A DNA stretch of 38,533 nt from Leucogyrophana mollusca (lineage: Eukaryota; Basidiomycota; Agaricomycetes; Boletales), in assembly GCA_021014945.1 (NCBI GenBank), contig MU266583.1, forward strand, positions 1 through 38,533, in the 5' to 3' direction. A model generated the notes under the pieces. That model did no database searches. It was not told the DNA's origin and saw only the letters and a list, made by a program, of their open reading frames with translations. A program made the position numbers and the translations under genes. Below, piece after piece: positions 12,175-23,544 of this stretch (the stretch's first letter is position 1; each line of letters opens with the position of its first letter).

Positions 12175-14348
12175 ATGCTCTCCAATGTTCTCGTTGTAGC
12201 GCTGCTGTCGACATCCCTTGTAAATGCCACCATCCCCAATGCGATGTCAGGGGGTCGTCCTACGCCCCCCAAGATTCCTGCTCCCAAGCGCAACATGACG
12301 AGTCCCAATGGAACTGCGCTCCCCCCCATTACCGAGGTGTACTACTTCGATCAACTCATTGACCATAACAATCCCGACCTCGGAACGTTCCAGCAACGAT
12401 ACTGGATGAGCTGGGAATTCTACGAGCCTGGTAGGTCATCAAAATCCCCCAGCGCAATCGAGTCTTTTATGCGTACCTGCTCCCTAGGCGGGCCCATCAT
12501 CTTGACGACTCCTGGCGAAAGCAATGCAGATGGTAGGCAGTGCTGAGAACCCTTTTAAACGTGTCCGAATTTGAGGTGTTTTATATAGGCTTCGAGGGTT
12601 ACCTGACAAACGTGACCATCAATGGCATGATAGCACAACAGCAGAGCGGCGCCGCAGTGCTCATAGAACATCGTTTCTTCGGCTACTCTAACCCATATGA
12701 CAATCTGAACGAGCAGAGCTTAGAGCTCCTCACGATCCAGCAGGCTATTGATGACCTTGTCTTTTTCGCTCAGACTGCTGACTTGCCCATGCCTGGAGGT
12801 GACCAGGTCAAGCCTGATCAGGCGCCATGGATTTTGATTGGCGGAAGTTACGCTGGTGCTTTTTTATTTCCTGGTGCGCAGGCTCTGAATGCTAACAACA
12901 GCGTTCAGGTGCCTTGACGAGCTGGACGATGCTTAAGTAGGTCTTTATCCCGCCGGATGCATATGATGGCTTTCCAATAAATAAACATTCATCTCAGTAA
13001 ACCCGGAGTCTTCTTTGCTGGATACTCCTCTTCCGGTGTTGTCGAAGCCATAACGTAAACCTTCACCTCCTTCGATTCGCCTTCCTACTCGGCTAACGGG
13101 AAGTATGAATTGCCTTGCAGAGACTACTACGGTTACTTCACTGCAATTCGTGAATACATGCCCCAGAACTGTTCTTCTGATGTCCAAGCTGTTATCGCAT
13201 ATCTCGACCGGATCGACCAACAAGGCGACGAAGACGCGATTCAGGGCCTGAAGAATTCCTTTGGGCTCGGCAGTCTGACCCGTACTGACGATTTCGCATC
13301 CGCATGTGCGTAGTCCCTAAGCGATCATTTGCCGGTGGGCAGTGTAACCTGATGGCTCCACTTGGTACAGTGCGGCAGATCCTTTTCAGCTGGCAGGATC
13401 TCCAGCCCAATGTTGGTCCTGGCGCAAAGTTCTTCGACTTCTGTGATGCCCTCGAGGTCAAAGACGGCGTGAGTGCAAGTGCGACTGGCTGGGGTTTAGA
13501 CTATGCCATCTACGCTTGGGGTAACTTCTTCCAAGCCACATACTATAGTTCTTGTGGGTTCAATTTGTTTTTAGGTCGGTGAACAGGCGCTAACTATGTC
13601 GTATGTAGTATGCGGCAACGAAGACGCCGAGTGAGCTGCTGTCCAAACGAATTTCCCTTCGAGTTTGTTGACCATATATGCTACACCAGATTATGCCTCG
13701 GCACAAGCAACGCTAGTCAAGCCTACTACACGGACGTTTCCATTAACAACAGTGACCGGTCGTGGATGTGGTTCGTGTAAGCTTCTGTACTGGATACTCT
13801 ATACCTTCCTTGAAGCCCAGTTCTAGATGCAACCAAGTCGGATTTTACCAAGTAGGCCCCCCTCAGGGACAGCCAGCCATCGTTAGCCGTATTCTCCGAC
13901 CTGTATATGACGAGGTGAGCTACAAATGACGCGCAGGATACTACAAGCGGCGCTCAAACATTTTCTAGAGTCGATGTGTCAGTATGTTCCCTAACAAGTT
14001 CAGCACGCCCCCGACACCTAGCGTTGGGGACACGAACACAGATTATGGAGGATGGGGCGTCCAAATTAACAGACTGTTCTTTGCCAACGGTCTCCGTGCG
14101 CCTTTTCTGCGACTGTCAACTAATGCTACATCTGATACGTCCCTTCAGGCGACCCATGGCGCGAAGCTACCGTCTCGGCCGAGGCCTTGAACAAGGCAGG
14201 CACCGATACGCAGCCTATCTACGAAGGAGACGGTTTCCATTGCTCAGATCTATCTACTGAGAGCGGGATGCTGGATGAATCGATCGGGTATGTGCAAATG
14301 GCGGCTCTGGGATACATGAGGACCTGGCTTGCGGAATGGTCCGGATAG
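12175..14348 (+). CDS. Secreted serine peptidase, family S28 (prolyl carboxy/aminopeptidase type)
   Basis: Twelve exons give 514 residues: 12175-12430, 12488-12532, 12589-12855, 12909-12936, 12998-13054, 13121-13305, 13371-13553, 13609-13630, 13690-13776, 13827-13914, 13969-14095 and 14149-14348. The protein starts with a clear signal peptide (MLSNVLVVALLSTSLVNA). YFDQLIDHNNPDLGTFQQRYW, then GGPIILTTPGE, is typical of the S28 family, which cleaves after proline. The likely catalytic triad is Ser187 (GGSYAG), Asp450 (GLRDPW) and His479 (GFHCSD), all present. Length matches fungal members. Many N-x-S/T sequons fit secretion. Eleven short introns all have GT-AG ends and the frame is intact. It probably digests extracellular protein for nitrogen supply. 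Confidence 0.93.
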
Positions 14349-14665
14349 GCAATCTCATTACATGAGACGTCCTGCCCCCCCTTTCATTGTTAAGTTCCTT
14401 CTTTCGCGTCGTTGCCATTGGCGCTACCCGTAGACCATCGACCTCTTGTGCAGCCCCTGCTCTGGCCCACTTCTTCGCTTGACCTTCCCGCTGTTCGCTC
14501 TGCACCTGTGTACCTATGCTCAGACCCTGCGATGTAAAGATGCCTGTCACTCTTGACTCGATTGAAGTCGCTACGAAGAAAGATCGTTATTCTACCTCAT
14601 GAGCTATATCTACATCCCCAACATGGTGCATCCCTGTCTAGTCCGATGTCTTGCCAGATAGTAAT
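14349..14665. other. Tail-to-tail 3' regions
   Basis: 317 bp lie between the stop codons of two convergent genes. It should hold both 3' UTRs. I see no additional gene. Confidence 0.6.
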
Positions 14666-16563
14666 TTAGTGAAAAAGCAATTGCAACGTGTAAGCCGTGA
14701 GAGCCGTCATCGTGACAAACATGAGCATGTATTGTGGTATCAAGAAGGCAGAGAGATGTTCTGCGCTTCCCGTGCCCGAGTACACTTGCGTGAGGAAGAC
14801 CTGCATATCATGTTAGCTTGAGGCGTGATAGGCTAATATAGCCACAAACACTGACCTGCGTTGTCGCAGTAGGTAAACACGATAAAAATCTTAAAGGACC
14901 GTAAGCCATTGGACTTACTATCATAGAGATAGCATGTAAAAGTACTCACATGCAAACAAATCTCAGGACGTTATCCCCCGCGTCAATCAACCCTACCTTG
15001 GTCAAACCCTGGCAAATGACAACCCCAAGAACCGGCATAAGAATCATTCTCCCGATCGCTAGCGCCCCTATTGCTCCTAGGGGCAAAGTCCCCCACTGTC
15101 CTGCCCTTGGGACCTCCAACCTCGCCAACGCGGACCCAAGCGTCATAAGCCCGATCGGTACAGATGCCGCGCCGATGAACGTGGCCGTGTTCATCAGGAT
15201 CGCGAGAGGAGGTTGCCCGTCGGGTGCAGGCGGGATGGAAGTCCCCGGAACCCCGGGGACGAAGAGGGCTTTGAGGGGAGGGACGACGGAGATGATAAAA
15301 GAGAGGATTATGGAAAGAGATGCGGGTGTTAGGAGTGATTTTAGTATAGCGTAGGCTTGTCGGGCGATACGACGGGATAGGGTGGGGTCTGGCGGCGCTG
15401 CATCAGAATCGGTAGTGTCGGATGCGATGGCTTTTGAGGTGCGCAGGTCGTCCGTGTTTTCAAGGATGGACGCGTGCTGCTCAATGGTTGTTTCGGGGGA
15501 GTCGAGGAGCATGGTTGGTCCCGATGATGAAGTCCGCGAAGATTCCCTCCGAGTCGGTTTTTCGCAAACTTCTATATCGGACAGCCCTTCTCGTCCATAT
15601 CCAAAGATTGTTCGTGCACGCCCAAAGACGTAGCTCCCTGCTCTCATCATCTTCCGCCGTCTGACGCGCATTCTATGCCTCACTTCTTCGTTCTCTAAAT
15701 CGGGCCCTACAAAATCTTTTGCAATCCATCGAGTCCCTCCCATCGGAAACATCGTGACCTGGGTTGAACATTTGTCAGTAATCCACTTGTTCCATCCCGC
15801 GCTTCCCTATCAGAGCAAAGTACCGCACTCACACACCAAACAAGGAGAAACGCTCCAATATATGCTACGGCCAAATTTTGATCGTCGGTCCCGTTGAATG
15901 GCGCGGACGCTGTGATACTCATCACTACAGAGGTAGCTGTCACCGGCGCCAAACACGCCACGTTAGCTGGCTACAACTATCCAGCTCTATGGGGTGACTC
16001 ACGTATGTCACCCACGTTTCCCCATCCTCCAGCGACGATGATACCATACCTAAACCTATGCGGCACCCAAAAAAATTGTTTGATGATGAATGATATGATG
16101 ATCCCTATGACCTCGTACAACAGGCCCACGAAGATCAGGGGCCCTGGACGGTTACCAGCGGAAGTCAGAATTGCTGTATAAGTACTGGAAGGTTCAGGGG
16201 GCGCACCCAAAGCACCGATATTTTGTGAGTCAAACGCCGGGACGATTTTTGAGAACATGAGGCTCGGAAGGGTGATATTCTACTCCAAGACTGTTAGCGG
16301 GCTAGAGTAGAACTCGCCATAGGACTTGAGAGGTACTATGCTCACCAGCAAGATTTGCCCTGCCCCACGAGCAGCAATCACAGGAAATATACCTGCTTTG
16401 GTGATCGCGAACCCGCATCCCACGCACAGAAATCTGGCAATATATTGAGCACAACTGGGCTAACCACTTTGTTCTAGACTTGAGCTAATGGCACCTACAA
16501 TCGAATGAGTGGCTGCACTGATACCCATATCAGCGTCGAAGCAGACTCGGATGTGCCGCTCAT
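14666..16563 (-). CDS. Auxin efflux carrier family transporter (PIN-like)
   Basis: Eight exons (5' to 3'): 16499-16563, 16346-16433, 16207-16279, 16003-16143, 15833-15936, 14950-15758, 14856-14889 and 14666-14800, giving 482 residues. The N-terminal half carries conserved family motifs: CVGCGFAITKAGIFP, then ILLNITLPSLMFSKIVPAF, then GNVGDIPTSVVMSITASAPF. A long hydrophilic loop (about residues 165-290, Arg/Ser/Asp-rich) separates two sets of membrane segments, as in yeast Ecm3-like and plant PIN proteins. The C-terminal set includes IGAASVPIGLMTLGSALARLE and PTATTQVFLTQVYSGT. Fungal members sit in the ER or plasma membrane and their substrates are mostly unknown. All introns are GT-AG and the frame is intact. 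Confidence 0.92.
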
Positions 16564-17058
16564 AATGATCAGAGATAGTGAACGCAGATATGGTACGCCT
16601 CACCTGCGAAGGCTGCATAAATAGCTTGGGGATGATCCCTCGAATGCAGCGCCGCACGACCAGTTACGTCTCTATCTCTGTACAATCGCGGACCGATATG
16701 TCACCAGTTACCGCCCGAGTCATGAGATAACCTGTCATGAGGTGACAGTGTGAGAAGGCTCGACGAGAATCTGACGGAAACTGTAGAAATATTCAGGCAC
16801 CCGACGCATCGTCCACGAATCTAATTCATGGGTATGCCCGTTAGGGCGGGCTCTATGTATTTGATCTCAGGGAAGTGTCAGTCGAGTGGGCTTGGCCAGA
16901 AATGCAGGCTATCAGGGAAATGGTGGGGATCAGAGCTTGGGCAAACCATACATGACGGCAGTATACGGGGCATCACGTCGATAAAAGGCAGCCGTCTGTT
17001 TCGCCATGATTCACGAGTAAACGTACATACACCTTTATGACAATCGATATACGCCTCT
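16564..17058. other. Intergenic region: carrier promoter and permease 3' flank
   Basis: 495 bp upstream of the auxin efflux carrier family gene and downstream of amino acid permease 1, both on the minus strand. No gene or RNA is recognised. Confidence 0.55.
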
Positions 17059-19500
17059 TTACATCTACATCGCAGAGAAGAGACAGAGATGAGTCATGAG
17101 TGACGAGTGTATGTCAAGGTACTCCGGATAGAGACTCACGAGCCATATCCAGAACGCCTCGAGCCAGTTCTTTGGGGGCGGATCGTCGTGTCTGATCACA
17201 CATTCCATCGATTAGTTTGGCCAGGCGCACCGACGGGATGAAAGCACCTACGTTATCGCCTCGATTTCAGCAATTCCAGACTTGAAGTCCATTTCGCTTG
17301 GCTTCACGAGAGGGGCGTTTCGGAAATATTTGGCGCCGAGGTAGAGGATAGGGAAGAGAAATGCAGGCAAGTAATTGGTGAGAAAGGTTGCAATGGACCA
17401 ATTGCCCTTAAGGAATACCTCCCACCCACTGAACTGAGGGGAAATAACCCGTCAGCTCTTCCACATATTTCTGGATGAGGACTTACAAGCAACGTCACAG
17501 CCGACGCGATGACCGCCCACCATGCGCCAAATGGCTGAAACCGAGAGGCGTAAGGGAGAGTACTTCTATCATACCCCTGCAAAAGAAAGCCCTTGCGGAA
17601 CCTGAGGTAGATAATGCCGATTCCCGACCATGTTACCAGACCGCAGGTAGCAGTCATACTCGAAAACCAGGTGAAAACTTCGCCGGAGCTTGTGTTGATC
17701 ACCATGTAGGCGAGCAACGAGAATGCCGAGCAGAAGAAGACGGACACGTAAGGGAGACCAGAACGAGATGTACGCATAAAGATCTTCGGAGCGTTTCCAG
17801 ATACAGCAAGTCCATCTCCAAAAATGAAGACAGTTCAGCGAGCGAACAGGTGCCCACCAGTAGAATTGCCACCCACAAAGACCTCGTGAGCTAATATAGA
17901 CGTCGCCTGATGAAGCGGACCAGGCAGAAGTTAAAAGCGCGGCGTTGATTACCTATCAAATGTATTGCAATCAGTGACACGACAATGAAAGCATCGGACA
18001 CCAGTAGCTTACAGATGGCAGTCCTTTGATTCCAGCCTGATTGATCGCTATAACATAAGGCGATGCAGATGCATTCGCTGCACTCAGATTCAAAAGGGGT
18101 TGGTTTGATGGAACCAAAAGCCCAATGACAAATACACCGCCTATATAGAACAGGCAAATGCGTATATAAACGCGGCGAATAGCTTTTGGCAAGTTGCGCC
18201 GCGGGTTCTTGGCCTCAGCAGCAGCAATCTACAACACTGAGGTTAAATACATACAATCAAGGACAGAATAGCGGCTCCTGATACGCACAGCAACTACCTC
18301 GGTACCCGTATATGAGAAAGCCGCTTGGGTTACGACCCTAGACCACCCAATAAACTGCCCTTTGGCACCAGAAATGCCGTCGTATTGGGCAAAAGGACCA
18401 GGATTTCTCCAGTACCGGAAGCCAATGCGATCATGAGTGGGCCCACCACCAAGGTCAAGCACCTGCCATCAGTGTACTCAACCCATTCAGTAAGTAAGAT
18501 ACTATTACAGTGCGACTTACAATACCAAGAACGATTAGGCCTGTGATCGTAATGACCTTGATCGAACTACAAATCAACAAGTTATGAGCACGACACGGCT
18601 ACGAAGGGGCATAGCCGAATCTACTCACGCAAAGATAAATTCGGCTTCTCCATATACACCTGTGACCTCAGCCAGAAGATGTGCAACAAACCGCCAAACC
18701 GAACAAGGGATGAACCCACCTACGCCACTGAGATTGATGCCTACGGCAACTACAAGACACATGCTTATCCAAACAGCATTGCTGACACCCGGCTTCCAAA
18801 ATTCAATTAACGTAGCCGCGGCAGACAGCTCGGCTGAGAAAGACGTAAGCTTTTGTGCTTGAATAGTCAGAATAGAAGACCTCAGGGGAATGACCTGGCA
18901 GCGTAAGCTTTGAAATGAGAACACGCCGGGCTCAGCCTATGCACATGAACAAAGAAGCCAGCGAAACGTAATGCACCGTCCAATTGTACCAAAAATTCCA
19001 GCCCATAGCGAACGAAAAGGCTGGATCAACAAAGCGTTCGGCGAGCTTGATGTGACCGCCAGCTATTGGAAGGAAGGCAATCATTTCACCGATGGTGATC
19101 TTTCATAAACCAAAGTGAATGAGCAGGCGCGTGAACACCAGTGTTAGCAGGACTAACCATAACGCAGAAACAAATGGACCCAATGAAGGAGTACCCAAGA
19201 AGAATGCCGAGTGGTCCACCAGCCTTCAAAGCCGTAGCGCTGCCAAGGAACAGACCGGTGCCGATGACACCCCCAATACTGTCGAGGGTTACAGCGTTAG
19301 CGCAGCGAGCTCGAGGTGATAAACCAGAATCAGAAGACAAACCCAATCATTGCAACATGCCGGTTTTTGAGCAGTCGATGGAGTTGAACCTGCGGACCTG
19401 GCGCTTTGACGGACCCTGCATCGGATGCCCCGCGCTCTAGAGAACTGACGTCAGTTGTAATGTCCGGAGACTTCTCATTTGGGTACTCTTGAGAGTTCAT
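17059..19500 (-). CDS. Amino acid permease 1 (YAT family)
   Basis: Fourteen exons give 546 residues: 19343-19500, 19158-19278, 18977-19099, 18895-18907, 18720-18833, 18629-18659, 18521-18566, 18289-18462, 18013-18228, 17877-17952, 17487-17815, 17252-17433, 17140-17191 and 17059-17064. Family features include RHVAMIGIGGVIGTGLFLGS in TM1, GEMIAFLPIAGGHIKLAERF, LPAELSAAATLIEFW, FSYTGTEVVA-IAAAEAKNPRRNLP, and the C-terminal WLEAFWIWLM. These are plasma-membrane proton symporters for amino acids. Every exon except the first has exactly the same length as in permease 2 (29056-31428), so the two are paralogues from a local duplication. The last exon is only ATG TAA. The frame is intact. Confidence 0.93.
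18895..18907 (-). other. 13-nt microexon of amino acid permease 1
   Basis: Minus-strand CTTACGCTGCCAG lies between an AAAG acceptor and a weak GTCATT donor. It encodes Leu-Thr-Leu-Pro and the first base of Ala, giving NWT-LTLP-AELSAA. The same microexon, two bases different, exists in permease 2 at 30841-30853. Confidence 0.75.
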
Positions 19501-19570
19501 GTTCCCGTTGTATGTGCTCGGGAAAGAAGTTGTGTTGCTTCAGTATGGTAAAATCGATGCGTCGCCAACT

Positions 19571-19580
19571 TTTTATATAA
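19571..19580 (-). promoter_or_regulatory. TATA-like box of amino acid permease 1
   Basis: On the minus strand this reads TTATATAAAA, about 70 bp upstream of the ATG at 19500. Permease 2 has an AT-rich box at almost the same distance. Confidence 0.45.
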
Positions 19581-20233
19581 CTCTTAGCGTTATCAGCCGA
19601 CGAAAAAAGCATTTTCAGGATGATAAGGATAAGGAGGTCACTTTGCGGACGGATATTAGAATAGACTTCGATGGCGGGCATGAGAGAAAAGCGTGCAGTA
19701 GGACTGGTCATCTGCCAGTCTGTGACCCTGGAAGTAATCTCTGTCGTCTAGGGCGAACGCGGAATACCGATGGGCCTGTGCTTGCGCTGGTAACTGTCGT
19801 ATTGTTAGGAACCCGAGCACAATTGCCATAAAGCGAAGGAGCCGATGTTCAGTCAGCTGGTGATGCTATGAACTAAATTCAAACATCATTTAGGCGATAG
19901 GTAGAAAAGCAGGCGCCTGGAACAGAGATAACACGATAGTAACCGGTGCCAGTGGGAACAGGTTTGCAAAGACGCGCCTTATGACCAAGTATGTTTCCTT
20001 CACTGGCTGTAGAAATTGTGTTCTGGAGGTTGGAGCAAGACGTCAGCGTACGTGTGGGAAGTTTGTGCGGAATGATAGTTTTTCACACTGGCACGTAATA
20101 AACTCAGCACATCCACCCAAGTCCGCGCGTCATTTTATCCTCGTTATTGTCAAAAGCTCCATACATTCCTGGAGGGTGATACCAATTGTCTTCGATAGGG
20201 CCTACATACCCAATTTGAGAGCAGTTTGGTGTT

Positions 20234-20304
20234 TACTCCGACAGGGTTCATCAGCCAAATCGGCGCAGAGCGCCTCGAGTCAGTTGTTCGGTGCTCTTAC
20301 TCGA
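20234..20304 (-). pseudogene. Relic of the 3' end of a third amino acid permease copy
   Basis: By eye, about 70 bp here align with the region of permease 1 around 17125-17185, the exon encoding PPPKNWLEAFWIWL and the start of its last intron. Both share ACTCCG, an AGCCA-AT block, a CGCCTCGAG block and CAGTT. The minus-strand reading gives an N-N-W/L-like stretch followed by LEAL, then diverges. I see no upstream permease exons nearby, so only this fragment of a third copy seems to remain. Confidence 0.5.
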
Positions 20305-20622
20305 ACGGAACTCAATCCATAACTACGAAGACTGAAGGTCACCAACATCATGGAGTTACTGCATAAACTCGACTAGTCTGCGCAGGCCCTGATATCATGT
20401 TTACTACCCTGATGCGACATCGGAGTGGACGCATTGTAGGGCTCGGGTCTAACATCCGGTAATACTTCCTCCAAGGACGTTTGAGGGGGACTAGATTCTA
20501 TGAGCATTGAAAAAGAGCTCATTATTCATCCATTCGCGCCCAGTGTGGCTATAGTGAGGTGCAAGCGAGTGGTCCAAGCCCTGGTCTACGACGCGATGAG
20601 CCCGGTAGTCGCCATTTGCCTG

Positions 20623-22986
20623 TCATCGGAGCAGGGATACCCGCAATGGAACTTGGGCCCCCTCTTGCATCTTCCCCTTCACCATAGGGATCATGATACC
20701 CGCATTGAGTCGAATAATCTCGACACCCTCTGGGAATTGAAAATCGAACCTCTCGATCAGCTCCACAAGCACGGCCTGCATCTCGAGCAGCCTTGAGAAT
20801 ACAAGTCAACTCGGCGACCGCTGACAACGCAGATGATAGACCTACGCAAAGCGCCAACTGATATATGGCTGTCAGTGAGGAGCGTAAGCTACAATTAGAT
20901 CTTGAAAAACTCACCCAATGCAGCCCCTGACGCCACCTGCTGCATGGCTATGTGGGTTATTGGACTTTGGTGACTGAAAAATGCCGCTTACCAAAAGTCA
21001 TTCTGCAGCAGTATTGGTTAGTGTCCCTCATCAAGGCCTCAGCTCATGCTGATGAACGCACAGATTAGCAAAAACCCCCACAGACGTTCTCTCTTCGTCA
21101 TGCAAGAATCGGGTAGGGTTCCATTCTGCAGCATCTTCGCCCCATACACTCTCAAGGCTGCGGAGGGATCAGAATTTCGCCTGGTAGGGCGATGCAGGAA
21201 CTGACCGATTGTAGGTAGATATGGAGATAAGGATCTGAGTCCCTTTGGGGATAGGTATCTCCGTTATGATGTTTCCTGACTTTGTCTCGATGGGGACGGC
21301 GAGAGGCAGAACGTCGTCATAGTCGGCATCCCTAGCGAGAGTTGGAATAATAGGATGCAAGCGCAACGACTCCTGAAAGCAAATGTTACTGGTGATATAA
21401 CTCATTACGGCGTGCAAGACGAGAATCTTACCTTAATGACCGCATTCATGAATATCATAGCCTCCAGATCAGCTGAGGTGAAATCATCGCCGTGACGAGC
21501 CTCGAAGCGCGCACGAGCAGTCGCGATCTCTTCACGAATCTTCTGCTGATCTTCAGGGTGCTTTGCTAGCTCGTATAATAACCAGGTAAGAGAATAAGCG
21601 GTAGTGTCATGACCTGCATTCAGCAGTGTCCTGAAGGGATGGTAAATGAATGAGCAAATACGAAGTATAATCGCTTAAAAGCACTTACGCTATCTGAGAG
21701 AGCATTTCGGTTTCGCTAAGCCGGAACCTTGGGTCTTCAGATAGGTTGGATTGGACTAATGATGTGGTCCGTGAAGTGAGTTACTAATCATGCACCCGTT
21801 TATCTGCTCACCGAGAATGCTCATGATATCCCTACTCCCTTTCTCGGTATCTGTTGCTTTTTCCTCAATAAGCCTTTTGCCTGTTCGGAAGGCGAGGCGC
21901 AAGAAGGTGCGAAAGCGCCTATACTCTTTCGTGGGCAGATACTTGATAAGGCTCCGGATGGAGGCGGGGAAATACCGCCATGACGCCTTGAACAGTAGAT
22001 CCCACGTCGGTGGATATAGCAAAGTGTCAATACTATGAGGACGGGTGTGAGCATAAACTAGATAATTGCGAGAATGCAACTCACAAAAGCCTTTCAAATG
22101 CTTTGGCTAGTTCATGTTCCTTATCGTCCAGTGCCCCGAGCTGGTCATCAAAAGCGACTGCAAGCTCAGTTGTCAGTTGCTTCCTTCAGTCATGATATTG
22201 ATCTTGTACCTTCGCCAATTACATCCAGTGTCATCCTGGCCAGCATTCGACGAACATTGATTATTTCCCCTCCAGGCGTCAAGCTAGACTGCAGCTGGTC
22301 CTTCCACTTTTGGCTCAGCTAAATGTTAAAAGTTGGCAAGGGTAGGCAGGGGCGCGAGATGCAAATAACTTCTTACCTGAGCTGCTGAGCGCTGAACTAT
22401 GGGTAAAAAACCTCGTATTTGTGCCGCGCTAAAAGCTGGGTTCATAATCTTTCGGTGACGTTGGTGATTATCACCTGCCCAAAAATCAGTTCGATCCTAG
22501 ATCAAAGTAAAGGGGATTATAGTCACCAGAGGCGGAGAGAATGCCTTGGCCGGCAAACAACTTCATGATCTCGTCTGCTACCGTGCTCTTGGGGAATCGA
22601 TATCCGGAGGTGTGGAACACGTATTGGAGCGCTTTCGGGTCGGCGGTCCACAACTTTTCCTCCTGGACTAAATGTGTAGCCTTCACGCAATCGGGATACG
22701 ACGTGATGAGACTTACCCCGTAACATCCTTGTGTAAGCCAAGTTGGGCCAAACTCGCGAGCCCAGCGAAATTCCAAGTCACCGACTTGTTTCATGGTTTG
22801 AATCATCTTCTCGTGGCCTTGCAGATGTTCACGTGAGCCGAATCACTCAGAAACACTGAATTTCTCACCTAAGAGTCGAGAAGGAACAGCAGGCCCGCGA
22901 ATGTCGTATAGACTTCGACGTTTGGCACGACGCCATATTACCGACGCGGCCAGTACAACGATAGCCAAAGTTGCCCAAGGAGACAT
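20623..22986 (-). CDS. Cytochrome P450 monooxygenase 1
   Basis: Fifteen exons give 533 residues: 22869-22986, 22717-22817, 22527-22662, 22377-22474, 22210-22318, 22085-22157, 21812-22032, 21689-21755, 21432-21630, 21206-21372, 21062-21157, 20992-21002, 20915-20939, 20846-20857 and 20623-20791. The N-terminus is a membrane anchor (WATLAIVVLAASVIW). The I-helix has AGHDTT (about 313-318), the K-helix ESLR (375-378), and the heme loop FAGGVRGCIG (465-474) with the ligand Cys472. All P450 signature residues are present, so it should be an ER-anchored monooxygenase. Its substrate is unknown. Exons of 11, 25 and 12 nt encode the heme loop, and the reading frame fails without them. An in-frame ATG at 23058 would add 24 residues; I prefer 22986 because the anchor then starts at once. 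Confidence 0.9.
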
Positions 22987-23544
22987 CGCCGCGGTGACTG
23001 ATTGGATGCCAAATCGTTCGCGGGTGATCTTCTGTGGGTGTTTCGTTATATACTCCATCTACCCGAGTAGGTTCCGTCTCGGGTCGACAACGAAATTTCG
23101 GGCGTCCGGGTTGGCAGGCTACGCATCGGGCAGTGTCATCCTGTGCCATCACGCGGTGGAACGTAAAAACATCACCAATGTATCACAGCCACCTGTTAGA
23201 AACTAAACATGAGGACGCTTACATGCTTCAGTTCGAATTCCTGGTGGAGAGAAGGACACAGAAGGATGCACCAGGACAAACAACCTTCAGCCAGCAAGCC
23301 GGACTCGGCGCCGCGCCGGAACAAACTCGGTGCGTGATTCCATCTTGGACTTTGTCGGATCCTTTTTCTCGTAGCCAGACATTTGTAATATTATCATGGT
23401 ATGCGGCTTTCCCGTTTTCTGGATTGCACAGCGACGTAGCTCCCGAATGGCAAAGTCTGGCTGTGGACGAATACACATCTATTATTGTGCGTCAGCTGGA
23501 TACGCGCCGGTCTTCACAAGCTGTAGTTTTCACCGCCCGACGTT
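22987..23544. other. P450-1 upstream region
   Basis: 558 bp between the catalase-like stop codon and the P450-1 start, both on the minus strand. It should contain the P450-1 promoter. No gene is recognised. Confidence 0.5.

Larger units (their letters stand above)
19501..20622. other. Intergenic region with a permease relic
   Basis: 1.1 kb between permease 1 and the end of P450-1. The part next to permease 1 holds its promoter. A relic of a permease 3' end lies at about 20234-20304 and is listed separately. Nothing else is recognisable. Confidence 0.55.

Noticed and set aside
11724..12329. A 201-residue minus-strand frame overlapping the S28 peptidase start
   Set aside because: It overlaps the signal-peptide exon of a clearly real gene, starts without a good ATG context and has no recognisable domain.
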